A stretch of 64,000 nt of DNA, from contig NZ_CP009282.1 in NCBI RefSeq assembly GCF_000758605.1, positions 372,001 through 436,000 of the forward strand, read 5' to 3'. The position numbers were made by a program, and so were the translations under genes. Each line of letters starts with the position of its first letter. The stretch's first letter is position 1. This stretch comes from Paenibacillus sp. FSL R5-0912. GTDB taxonomy: Bacteria > Bacillota > Bacilli > Paenibacillales > Paenibacillaceae. The notes under the pieces are model-generated. The model was not told where the DNA came from and did not search any database. It saw only the letters and a list, made by a program, of their open reading frames with translations. This document shows, piece after piece, positions 34,270 through 41,719 of the stretch.

Positions 34270-35151
34270 ATGAGTGAAGGAATACATTCCAAGGCCGTGA
34301 GGCGTTCGCTGAATTATATTGAGAGGAACCTCACAGAAGCGATTACCCTGAAGGAAATTTCGGTGCACAGTAAATTTTCTTCCCACCATTTCTACCGCAT
34401 CTTCTATGCGGCGGTGGGGAAGACGGTGGCTGATTACGTACGGCGGAGAAGACTGGCCAAAGCAGCCGCAGAGCTGATTTATACCAATAAACGAATATTG
34501 GATATCGCCGTAGAATACCATTTTCACTCTCAGGAGGCCTTCTCCCGTGCATTCAAGAAAGTGTACCGGATTACTCCCGGCCAGTACCGGACCTACTCAA
34601 GAAATCTGATTAAAGGAGAGATCAAGATGATTACAGAACAAGCATTGAAAGGCTGGACAGTTACCGGATTGAACGGGGAAGACTATGAAGTTACGGTGGA
34701 TAAGTCAGAGGTTCATATGGGGAAAGCTTCGGCACGGCTTCAGTCTATTAAAGCCCGGGAGAACGGCTTTGTCACCTTAATGCAAATTTTCAGTGCAGAA
34801 GCCTACTTGGGTAAGCGGCTGAAGCTCTCGGCCTTTGTTAAACCGCAGCATATCAACGGCTGGGCCGGATTGTGGATGAGAATTGATGCGGAGAACGGGG
34901 AAATGCTGAAGTTCGATAACATGCAGAGCCGGCCCATCAAGGGTTCAGAGGACTGGAATCAGTATAATGTGATTCTGGATATTCCGAAGGAGAGTTCGGC
35001 AATAGCTTTTGGTATTCTGCTTAGTGGGGCCGGCAAAGTATGGGTGGATCAGTTCCGTTTCGAGGTCGTCGATGCCAAGGTGCCTACAACCGATGAGGGT
35101 GTGGAGGATAGTCTTCCCCCGGAACCGGTCAACCTCGATTTTGAAGAATAG
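34270..35151 (+). CDS. AraC-family regulator with a carbohydrate-binding-like C-terminal domain
   Basis: A 293-residue protein, GAGGAGGGGAC before the ATG. The AraC DNA-binding domain is at the N-terminus (about 8-110): ITLKEISVHSKFSSHHFYRIF is the first HTH and ILDIAVEYHFHSQEAFSRAFKKVY the second. The rest (about 120-280) is a beta-sandwich-like region (GKASARLQSIKARENGFVTL, LSAFVKPQHINGWAGLWMRI, VWVDQFRFEVVD) resembling carbohydrate-binding or jelly-roll modules found in other Paenibacillus AraC proteins. The C-terminal part probably senses a ligand. No adjacent target operon is obvious. Confidence 0.85.
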   Translation: MSEGIHSKAVRRSLNYIERNLTEAITLKEISVHSKFSSHHFYRIFYAAVGKTVADYVRRRRLAKAAAELIYTNKRILDIAVEYHFHSQEAFSRAFKKVYRITPGQYRTYSRNLIKGEIKMITEQALKGWTVTGLNGEDYEVTVDKSEVHMGKASARLQSIKARENGFVTLMQIFSAEAYLGKRLKLSAFVKPQHINGWAGLWMRIDAENGEMLKFDNMQSRPIKGSEDWNQYNVILDIPKESSAIAFGILLSGAGKVWVDQFRFEVVDAKVPTTDEGVEDSLPPEPVNLDFEE

Positions 35152-35172
35152 GACCGCAATTTGAGCTCCGGC

Positions 35173-35628
35173 TTACTTCAGTCTGGAGAGGATGTAGTTC
35201 ACCTTTCGCTCAAATAACCGGGGCTTATCTTCCTTAATTTCCTCCAGCAGGAACATCAGGCATTGCTTGATTCTTGGCGGCATGAGGGCGGCGATATCGG
35301 CGTAATCCTTGCGGTAGTTATCATCGTTCAGGATTCTTTCATTCAGTACAATGGCCCAGTTGCGGGCGTGCTCCAGCATCTCCGGAAGGGAGTGCAGCAG
35401 CTGGGTCAGATACATCTCCATCTGAAGACTCTCCACGAAATGGACGAGGCTGAACATGACCTCCTCCTGCTCTGTGTCATCATCGAAGACCTTGAAGATC
35501 TGATGAATTACAACGTCCTCTGTATCACCGGCCAGACCTTCCAGTGCAAGATCAAATTGCTCACATTCCAGCTCGGTACGCAGCAGCCGGTTCTCATATA
35601 GCCGGGCAATCCCCGGGTACAGGTTCAT
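35173..35628 (-). CDS. Possible Imm30-type immunity protein, orphan
   Basis: A 151-residue acidic all-helical protein, AGGAGG 6 bases before the ATG. The pattern LEGLAGDTEDVVIHQIFKVFDDDTEQEEVMFSLVHFVE recalls the Imm30 immunity family of polymorphic toxin systems. Assignment is from memory of the fold and motif and is tentative. No toxin, WXG or RHS gene is near, so if real it is an orphan antidote. It converges on the AraC gene with only about 20 bases between. Confidence 0.6.
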   Translation of the reverse strand: MNLYPGIARLYENRLLRTELECEQFDLALEGLAGDTEDVVIHQIFKVFDDDTEQEEVMFSLVHFVESLQMEMYLTQLLHSLPEMLEHARNWAIVLNERILNDDNYRKDYADIAALMPPRIKQCLMFLLEEIKEDKPRLFERKVNYILSRLK

Positions 35629-35791
35629 TTATGTTCCTCCTAACGCTCCCGGCAGCTGAAGCTCCCGGGCTGTTTATGTTGTTCTGAGCTTCACTATCAA
35701 GCGGAAGGTTATGCGAGATTATCACGCCATTTATCATAAGGTCCAATTTTTGACAGCTGAGATTAATATATTGGACAGAGGAGGAAGTGTC

Positions 35792-35959
35792 ATGCAGACC
35801 AATAAGCGTAAGATTTTGCTGCAGGTAGAGGAAGCCAGACAGAAATTATATCAGACGCAGCAAAAATACGGCATTTTGACACATCCCAAAGTGGTTAAAC
35901 AGTCGGTTGCCCTGGATCATTTACTTAATCAGTACAGCTGTCCGCAAAGGATGAGCTGA
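35792..35959 (+). CDS. Spo0E-family aspartyl-phosphate phosphatase
   Basis: Start 35792, with GAGGAGG 8 bases upstream; an in-frame ATG farther upstream lacks a site. The 55-residue product has the two-helix hairpin of the family and the signature SVALDHLLNQY, equivalent to the S-x-x-L-D motif that contacts phosphorylated Spo0A. Such proteins dephosphorylate Spo0A~P and delay sporulation. Monocistronic or paired with the tiny membrane protein that follows. Confidence 0.87.
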   Translation: MQTNKRKILLQVEEARQKLYQTQQKYGILTHPKVVKQSVALDHLLNQYSCPQRMS

Positions 35960-36003
35960 TTGAAATAGATTCACACATTTAAGGTGAAATCTGGAGGGAT
36001 GTT

Positions 36004-36129
36004 GTGTTTATTCCCGTTCTTGTGGCTCTGACCACTGCCCAGCGGTTAATTCTCATTGTATTTCTCGCATTAAACCTGGGTGCAATATCTTTCTGCTGTC
36101 TTCATCGTTCAGGAGCCAGCCGCCGCTGA
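36004..36129 (+). CDS. 41-residue single-span membrane peptide
   Basis: GTG start, with GGAGGG 6 bases upstream; TGA at 36127-36129. The translation is hydrophobic from residue 2 to about 32 (VLVALTTAQRLILIVFLALN), with Cys-Cys and a basic tail ending Ser-Arg-Arg. A rho-independent terminator follows within 8 bases, which supports it as a real small gene. It lies 44 bases after the Spo0E-type gene and may be co-transcribed. Function unknown. Confidence 0.6.
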   Translation: MFIPVLVALTTAQRLILIVFLALNLGAISFCCLHRSGASRR

Positions 36130-36136
36130 GAAGAGC

Positions 36137-36161
36137 AGCCTTCCTTGAAGGCTGTTTCTTT
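36137..36161 (+). terminator. Intrinsic terminator after the small membrane peptide
   Basis: CAGCCTTC pairs with GAAGGCTG around CT, followed by TTTCTTT. It abuts a family 1 repeat. Confidence 0.75.
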
Positions 36162-36259
36162 AAAATATAAGAATTTATATGCTCCGCGCATAAATTATCC
36201 TTCTATTTCTCGCTGAAACGGTACCGTCCTTTAAAAGGACGGCAAAGCCGTTTCTACTT
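36161..36259 (+). repeat. Interspersed repeat family 1, complete copy
   Basis: Almost identical to 28531-28630: AAAATATAAGAATTTATATG, loop, ATAAATTATCCTTCTATTTC, CGCTGAAACGGTACCGTCC, TTTAAAAGGACGGCAAAGCC, GTTTCTACTT. Lies between convergent genes. Confidence 0.88.
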
Positions 36260-36294
36260 GTGAAGATGGAGGGCCTTCACAGCCGGACCGATAG

Positions 36295-37158
36295 TTATTT
36301 CTTCTCCAAAAGATGCCGCAGACCCGCAGCAACACCATGCTCCGAGTTGCTTAGCGTAATGAAATCGGCGGTTTCCTTGAGGATGGGGGCGGCATTCTCC
36401 ATAGCAATTCGGTAGCCGGCGATCTCGAACATCGGCAGATCATTATAGCTGTCACCCATTACTGCGATTTGCGCTGCGGGGATACCGTAATGCTCTGCTA
36501 TCAGCTTCACGCCGTTGCCTTTATTAGCATCTTTATGATTAATTTCAATATTGTTGACATGCGATGCCGTAATAATCAGCCCGGGAATCGCGGCGAACCG
36601 TGTAGAGGCTTCCTTCAGCAGTTCACGGTTCAGCGAGAAGGCGAGTGTCTTGTAGATCAGATTCTCCTCTTTGCTCCAGATGTCCTCCATGCTCTCCACA
36701 TAGGTTACAGCCGCCTGCTGAAACTGCTGGTCGATCATCGCCTTAAGCAGCCAGCCTACCTCTTCGGGAACCTCATCTTCCTTCAGTGCCGACAGCTTCT
36801 CCAGCCGTACCCGCTTATCGAGCTCTACATATACGTTATCCTCTGTGTATACTTCGTAGTACAATTCAGGAATCTCGTTCATCCAGCGCAGCGCGGGGAT
36901 GATATCCTCCTTGTTCAGCGGTGTACTCGCGGCCAGCGTTCCGTCAGGCAGTGTGACAACAGCGCCGTTCAGACTCACTACAGGACACTCCAGATCCGCC
37001 AGCCGCAGCTGACGCTCCGCATCCATGTAAGAACGTCCGGTGGCAATGATCACGGTATGGCCCAGGCGCTGTACGCGGAGTATGGCTTCCTTATTCTCCC
37101 TGCTAATCTCCCCATCCCCGTTCAGCAGTGTTCCGTCCATATCCAGTGCAATTAGCAT
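36295..37158 (-). CDS. HAD-superfamily Cof-type phosphatase
   Basis: A 287-residue member of the Cof/YidA type IIB HAD group. Motif I LDMDGTLLNGDGEIS supplies nucleophile and acid Asp, motif II is IATGRSYMDAERQL, the Lys of motif III is in NHKDANKGNGVKL and motif IV is VMGDSYNDLPMFEIAG. The cap domain lies between motifs II and III. These enzymes dephosphorylate sugar phosphates, flavin or coenzyme phosphates in the cytoplasm; specificity is unpredictable. Single gene. Confidence 0.92.
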   Translation of the reverse strand: MLIALDMDGTLLNGDGEISRENKEAILRVQRLGHTVIIATGRSYMDAERQLRLADLECPVVSLNGAVVTLPDGTLAASTPLNKEDIIPALRWMNEIPELYYEVYTEDNVYVELDKRVRLEKLSALKEDEVPEEVGWLLKAMIDQQFQQAAVTYVESMEDIWSKEENLIYKTLAFSLNRELLKEASTRFAAIPGLIITASHVNNIEINHKDANKGNGVKLIAEHYGIPAAQIAVMGDSYNDLPMFEIAGYRIAMENAAPILKETADFITLSNSEHGVAAGLRHLLEKK

Positions 37159-37455
37159 GTTGCAGTTCTCCTATTCCATAGTTGTAATCATATATAGGTT
37201 TCACGAGATAACTATCTTTCTGTATCTTATCATTATTTCTCTGAAATTTGAAAATTCGCATTTTCATCCATATATAGTCCGGGGTACGTATATTTAAGCT
37301 GCGTTTCTTGCCGGATTTTCAGAAAAGAGTCTTCTCGTGGTACAATTGAATGTAGACCTGCAATCTTGTAACGGGAATGTCTGCTGTTGTCTGAAAAGCA
37401 ATTTTTCCGGGCAAAAGATCGCTTGGGGTCGTTATGTAAGGGGGATAATAAACAC

Positions 37456-38697
37456 ATGAAATCCAGAAATTTAGCTACCATATCTCTTGCCATCATGGCC
37501 TGCGGCTTCCTGTTCACCTTATTTCTGCCGGAGAATCTGGCTGTTATTCTGCTGAGAGGGGGCTTCGAGGCCGGTCTTGTCGGAGGGATTGCCGACTGGT
37601 TTGCAGTGACCGCGTTGTTCCGCCATCCTCTGGGGCTTAGAATTCCGCATACTTCGCTGCTGCTGAAGAACCGGGATAAGCTCATACAGTCTCTAATCTC
37701 TGCGATGGAGAATGAACTGCTGAACAAGGAGAGCATTGAGAACAAGCTGCGCAAAATCAACATCATCTCTCTGGGCGCCGGCATGCTGACACGGTTCTTC
37801 TCCAGAAAGAAAGCGAGAACGGAAATGCTGGAGCAGATTAAAGAATTCGTACTGCGGCTTCCGGTAGAGCAGGCGGTTCCGTATCTTCAATCCGCAGCAG
37901 CAGGCTATCTGCGTGAAGCGGAGCTTGGCGTTGCCGCCGATAAAATTGCTACCAGCCTAATGAACGACGGCAAGGATATTGCCGCCCTTGATTATGCGCT
38001 GGAAGGGATTTCCTCCTGGAGCGGGCGTCCGGAAACCCGTGCGATGCTGGGCAAGATCGCCAGCGAGAAGCTGGCTGAGGTGAAGCTTGGCGGGCTGAAG
38101 GGGATGGCTTTTCAGGCTTTTGTCGGATTCGTTGATGCCGATATGCTGGGTGAAATGCTGCAGGGCATGGTGCAGTCCACTATCCGTGATTTCAAGGAAG
38201 AGGACAGCCCGTACCGTGAGGAGGTCATCCGGGAGATCCGTGTCGCTCTGTTCCAGCTGCTGAGCAATGAGGAGCGGATCTCCTCGCTGAAGGATTGGGC
38301 GCTGAATGAACTGCAAGGGGAGCCAGCTGCGGCTTTCCTGCAGCAGCAGTTGGAAGGACTGCGCGTCAAGGCGGTTGCGCTGCTTGAGGAAGACCGGGTG
38401 CGCGGCGGCCGCAAGCTGTTCTGGCTGTATGCTGTGCTGGTCCGGCGGATCGGCAAGGAGCAGGAATGGATTCAGGCTTCCGAGGAAAGGATCCGCGGCA
38501 CGCTGATCTCCTTCGTGGAATCTAATCATTACCGGATCGGCCAGCTGGTCAAGGAGAACCTTGATCAAATGGATGACGCTTCGCTCGTGAACATGCTGGA
38601 GGAGAAGGTGGGCAAGGATCTGCAGTGGATTCGCGTGAATGGAGCTGTGTGCGGTTTTGTTGTGGGGCTGGTGCTTACGGTGATCCAGATGATCTGA
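37456..38697 (+). CDS. DUF445 (YheB-like) membrane protein
   Basis: Start 37456, with AAGGGGGA 8 bases before it. The 413-residue protein has two N-terminal hydrophobic stretches (about 7-45) containing the DUF445 signature LRGGFEAGLVGGIADWFAVTALFRHPLG in two parts, a long amphipathic helical cytoplasmic region and a C-terminal membrane span (CGFVVGLVLTVIQM). Members occur widely in Bacillota; role unknown, possibly membrane organisation. Single gene with a strong terminator. Confidence 0.87.
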   Translation: MKSRNLATISLAIMACGFLFTLFLPENLAVILLRGGFEAGLVGGIADWFAVTALFRHPLGLRIPHTSLLLKNRDKLIQSLISAMENELLNKESIENKLRKINIISLGAGMLTRFFSRKKARTEMLEQIKEFVLRLPVEQAVPYLQSAAAGYLREAELGVAADKIATSLMNDGKDIAALDYALEGISSWSGRPETRAMLGKIASEKLAEVKLGGLKGMAFQAFVGFVDADMLGEMLQGMVQSTIRDFKEEDSPYREEVIREIRVALFQLLSNEERISSLKDWALNELQGEPAAAFLQQQLEGLRVKAVALLEEDRVRGGRKLFWLYAVLVRRIGKEQEWIQASEERIRGTLISFVESNHYRIGQLVKENLDQMDDASLVNMLEEKVGKDLQWIRVNGAVCGFVVGLVLTVIQMI

Positions 38698-38721
38698 CAA
38701 TAGCATCAGCAAGAACAGGCA

Positions 38722-38790
38722 GAGGCGGCAAGGCATTCCCCGGACCGTCCGTGAAGACGGAGTCCGGAGGAACGTTTTGCTGCCTCTTTC
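38722..38790 (+). terminator. Terminator of the DUF445 gene
   Basis: AGAGGCGGCAA pairs with TTGCTGCCTCT and an inner CCGGACCGTC...GACGGAGTCCGG hairpin stacks within; TTTC follows. Confidence 0.7.
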
Positions 38791-38833
38791 ATATGTGCTA
38801 CAGGAAAGCAGATCATAAGGAAGAACGGGAAGG

Positions 38834-39160
38834 TTACAGCTGGTTTTTACCGTTGCTGATAGTGAAGACCTCCTGTACGGGCAGGACAAAAATTTTGCCG
38901 TCGCCGAATGAGCCATGCTCACCGGTTCTTGCTGTGCGCATAATAATGCTGATGACGTCATCCTTCTCATCATCCTGGACTACGATCATCAGAAGCTTCT
39001 TGGAAATTTGATTGTAATGGTTGGTTCCGACCTGTATTCCCTTTTGCTTACCGCGTCCGAGCAGGTCCATTTTGCTGATGGAGGGGAAGCCGGCAAGCAG
39101 TAATTCAGCCATGACCTCATCCGCTTTCTCCGGCCGTACTATAGCTTTGATCATTAACAT
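38834..39160 (-). CDS. PII-family nitrogen regulator, NifI-like
   Basis: A 108-residue trimeric-type PII protein. The T-loop region GRGKQKGIQVGTNHYNQISKK lacks the uridylylated Tyr of enteric GlnB and resembles NifI-group PII proteins, as does RTARTGEHGSFGDGKIFVLP and the end VQEVFTISNGK. Typical PII proteins bind ATP, ADP and 2-oxoglutarate and control ammonium transporters or enzymes. No amtB, glnA or nif gene is adjacent, so the partner is unknown. AAAGGGTGC precedes the start on the minus strand. Confidence 0.88.
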   Translation of the reverse strand: MLMIKAIVRPEKADEVMAELLLAGFPSISKMDLLGRGKQKGIQVGTNHYNQISKKLLMIVVQDDEKDDVISIIMRTARTGEHGSFGDGKIFVLPVQEVFTISNGKNQL

Positions 39161-39401
39161 AACGATGCACCCTTTCTACAGCGAATATTGTGTTGTAGGG
39201 GGTTGCCAATGTCTGGTTGGCTTACTGTACAGTGCATTTGCTTAATGGCAACGCTTACAATATGAGTATAATATTAACTGCAGCTGTATCCTGCGAGAAG
39301 GATCACAAAATTCGTAGGACACAATGTCGCATTCCCGGGGGAGCGTCAAAGGGGTTGCTGTACCGCATCCCGGAGGAGGCGCACGGACCCGCCTCCTCCG
39401 G
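39161..39401. other. Intergenic region with a perfect 12-bp hairpin
   Basis: This 241-base gap must contain the PII promoter (minus strand). An inverted repeat GCCAA-N7-TTGGC lies near 39209-39225. At 39370-39401, CCGGAGGAGGCG pairs exactly with CGCCTCCTCCGG; it abuts the stop codon of the leftward glycosyltransferase and probably ends that transcript, although no U-tract follows. Confidence 0.55.
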
Positions 39402-40505
39402 TTATTGCGGTACCAGCTTCAGGTAGAGATTCTCCAGCAGCTCTACAGTATGCTGCCATTCGAACATCTGCAGCGCATCGCTCCGCCCCTGCATCCCGAT
39501 CCTAGCCGCGAGCAGAGGATTGCGGCCGATCATCAGCATTCGCTTGGCGAAAGGAGCGGGGTCCCGGTATCTCTCCACCAGATATCCGTTATGGCCGGAA
39601 TCAATAATCTCCCGGATTCCGCCGTTTCGCGAGGCGATCACCGGAAGTCCCGTGGCCATGGCCTCCACATTCACGAGGCCGAAGGACTCATGCCGCTGGG
39701 AAGGGCAGATGAAGCAGTCTGCGGCCTGATACAGGCTGTGAATATCCTCATGCGGGATATTCCCCAGGAAAGACACGCGCACGCCCAGCCGGCGCGCGAG
39801 TACCTTAAGCTGCCGGAGGTAAGCCGGCTTGCCGTCTCCGGCGATCACTAGCCGGGCGGGCATATGCCTGTTCAGCCGGTGCATGGCCCGGATCAGCACA
39901 GGTACTCCCTTGCGCGGGATTACCCGGCCTACGAACAAGACGGTGAAGCCGGGAGCCAGGCCGTACAGCGCACGCAGGCGTGCCTTCTCGTGCGCCGGCA
40001 CGGGGACGAAGCGGGACAGGTCCGCTCCCAGCGGAACAACGCGGAGCTTGCCCGGGATGCCGGGGAACCGCCGTGCGAGCCGCTGCTGCAGGGAGCGGCT
40101 ATTAGCCGCGACAGCGTCCGCCAGGGCGAGGCTGCGGGCGATTCTGGATTCCGGAGGCACGAAGGTCAGGGAATGCAGGAACAGCAGCACCGGAGTGCTG
40201 GGGTGCCGCCGTTTGACGGCGGCCAACAGCAGCGGCCGGTTATCGATCTGAATCAGTTCAAAGGGTTCTGCCGCCTCCAGATATCCGAGAACCGAGCTGC
40301 GGTACCGGGCAGGGGTGCCGGAAGGAAGGCGGATGAACCTGACCTGCTCTATTTCGTCAGTGTCAGAGAGTCCCGGCGATCTCCGGCTCACTATAGTTAC
40401 CTTGTGCCTTCGGGCAAGCCGCCGGGCAATATTCCAGATGCAGATCTCTACAGAGCCATCCCCTGGAACCGGGAACTGTTCGGGTGCAATGATGCAGATA
40501 CGCAT
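39402..40505 (-). CDS. GT4-family glycosyltransferase (spore-coat CotSA-like)
   Basis: Start 40505 (Met-Arg-Ile-Cys), with GGAGGAGG about 8 bases upstream; an ATG at 40529 would overlap that site. The 367-residue GT-B enzyme begins MRICIIAPEQFPVPGDGSVE and has SLTFVPPESR, VPLGADLSRF, VGRVIPRKGV and the nucleotide-sugar motif HESFGLVNVEAMATG with the Glu-x7-Glu pair. The opening is close to spore-coat or exopolysaccharide transferases such as CotSA/YtcC as I remember them. Single gene; substrate unknown. Confidence 0.87.
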   Translation of the reverse strand: MRICIIAPEQFPVPGDGSVEICIWNIARRLARRHKVTIVSRRSPGLSDTDEIEQVRFIRLPSGTPARYRSSVLGYLEAAEPFELIQIDNRPLLLAAVKRRHPSTPVLLFLHSLTFVPPESRIARSLALADAVAANSRSLQQRLARRFPGIPGKLRVVPLGADLSRFVPVPAHEKARLRALYGLAPGFTVLFVGRVIPRKGVPVLIRAMHRLNRHMPARLVIAGDGKPAYLRQLKVLARRLGVRVSFLGNIPHEDIHSLYQAADCFICPSQRHESFGLVNVEAMATGLPVIASRNGGIREIIDSGHNGYLVERYRDPAPFAKRMLMIGRNPLLAARIGMQGRSDALQMFEWQHTVELLENLYLKLVPQ

Positions 40506-40594
40506 AGTGAATGCCTCCTCCCGCCGCATGATGATGGTATCCTTTAACTACCATATGCGCCCGTACGGGCGGAAGATACAGGACAGGCAGGAGT

Positions 40595-41416
40595 TCAAGT
40601 GCCGATTTGCTTATGGGTAGCGGTAATAATCGCTGCAATCTTCTGCTCCAGCTCAATAATCTTCAGCTTGCTGGCTGCAATTTGCCGGTAGATGGAGACC
40701 ATTGAGGATAAGGATTGGCCGGCCAGGACGGAGTTCTGCTTCCGGACCGCAGATTTGAAATCGCTCCAGTCCGCGGTAAGCCGTTTGTTTAATACGGAGG
40801 CTGCACTCTTCTGAGATTTCATTGAAATTTGCGCATTGTCCATTCCGGCCAGAATCTTACGGGCGGCGGCAACCCGCTGGGTGCGTGCATCCTTGGCAGC
40901 TTTGAGAAGGGCCTCCTTGTCGCGTATCTCCTGGCGGGCCAGCTGTACAAGAAGCTTCATTGCCTCGGACTGGGCCTTCAGTACGGAATTCAGCGTCTTG
41001 TCCTTCAGCCCTTTGAGCAGGGAAATTCGTTTGTTGAGCGTGCTGTATTGATCGAACAGCGGCTGGTAGCGTTCCTTGGCGCTTCTGACTGCTGCGGTAA
41101 GGCGGGCTACGGAAGCCTGGTCTATATTCTTGATGGCCTCCCGGACAACAATCAGCGCCTCTGCATTCTGATCATGAAGCGCTCTAATCTGTACCTCCCG
41201 GCTGTCATATTGGGCGGACAGGAGGGATAACTCGCTGTACTGGCTCTTCAGCCGGACGCGGACAGTACTATCTGCAGTTGCCGCTGTAAGATCAAAAGAC
41301 GCCTGAACCGATGCAGTTATTACTGTCGGAGATGCAGCAGCGGACCCGGCCAGGGTGGCCAGGGTAATCAGCAGGGAGAGCAGCATTAAGGCGGCGTTCC
41401 TGCACAGATTCCTCAT
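40595..41416 (-). CDS. Secreted coiled-coil protein of unknown function
   Basis: Start 41416, with GAGGAGG 8 bases upstream, leaving a clean signal peptide (1 to about 30, ending Ala-Ala-Ala-Ser). The 273-residue product is mostly long helices rich in Ala, Lys, Gln and Leu (SQYSELSLLSAQYDSREVQ, STLNKRISLLKGLKDKTLN), a coiled-coil exported protein. No enzymatic motif, no wall anchor and no SLH domain. It is expressed from a consensus promoter at 41542-41570 with a hairpin/terminator in the leader, so its transcription may be attenuated. Confidence 0.8.
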   Translation of the reverse strand: MRNLCRNAALMLLSLLITLATLAGSAAASPTVITASVQASFDLTAATADSTVRVRLKSQYSELSLLSAQYDSREVQIRALHDQNAEALIVVREAIKNIDQASVARLTAAVRSAKERYQPLFDQYSTLNKRISLLKGLKDKTLNSVLKAQSEAMKLLVQLARQEIRDKEALLKAAKDARTQRVAAARKILAGMDNAQISMKSQKSAASVLNKRLTADWSDFKSAVRKQNSVLAGQSLSSMVSIYRQIAASKLKIIELEQKIAAIITATHKQIGT

Positions 41417-41455
41417 TAATATTCCTCCTCTTGTTTCCGTGTCCCGGTAATAGAC

Positions 41456-41505
41456 GCAAAAAAGCACCCGCAGTAAAGGCCAATAGGCCTCTATTACGGG
41501 TGCTT
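41456..41505 (-). terminator. Terminator-like hairpin in the leader of the coiled-coil gene
   Basis: AAGCACCCG pairs with CGGGTGCTT, with an inner GGCC stem; on the minus strand six U follow. It lies about 30 bases after the predicted start point and 40 bases before the coding sequence. Confidence 0.65.
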
Positions 41506-41541
41506 CCAGCGTAATGAGTCACGGTTATATAATTACCTTTT

Positions 41542-41570
41542 AATATAGGGCGCACTTCTCTAATTGTCAA
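41542..41570 (-). promoter_or_regulatory. Consensus sigma-A promoter of the coiled-coil gene
   Basis: Minus strand: TTGACA (complement of 41565-41570), 17-base spacer, TATATT (complement of 41542-41547). Confidence 0.85.
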
Positions 41571-41719
41571 TATTTACATTTTGGATTTCACTGAACCAAT
41601 GGGGGCAGTACGTTTCATTCCCTGCTACTCTTATCGTATACTGTGAGATATAGAGGGACAAGCGAAGACAACAGAGAGTCTGCATAATCGCTGGCTCGAG
41701 ATGAAGGAGGCCTTGTTTA

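Noticed and set aside
37957-38973. 338-codon open frame antisense to the DUF445 gene
   Set aside because: Overlaps a conserved membrane protein and its terminator; composition is random-looking.
41456-41505. c-di-GMP (GEMM) riboswitch because of GACGCAAA near the hairpin
   Set aside because: The rest of the GEMM consensus is missing and the hairpin is on the other strand as a plain terminator.
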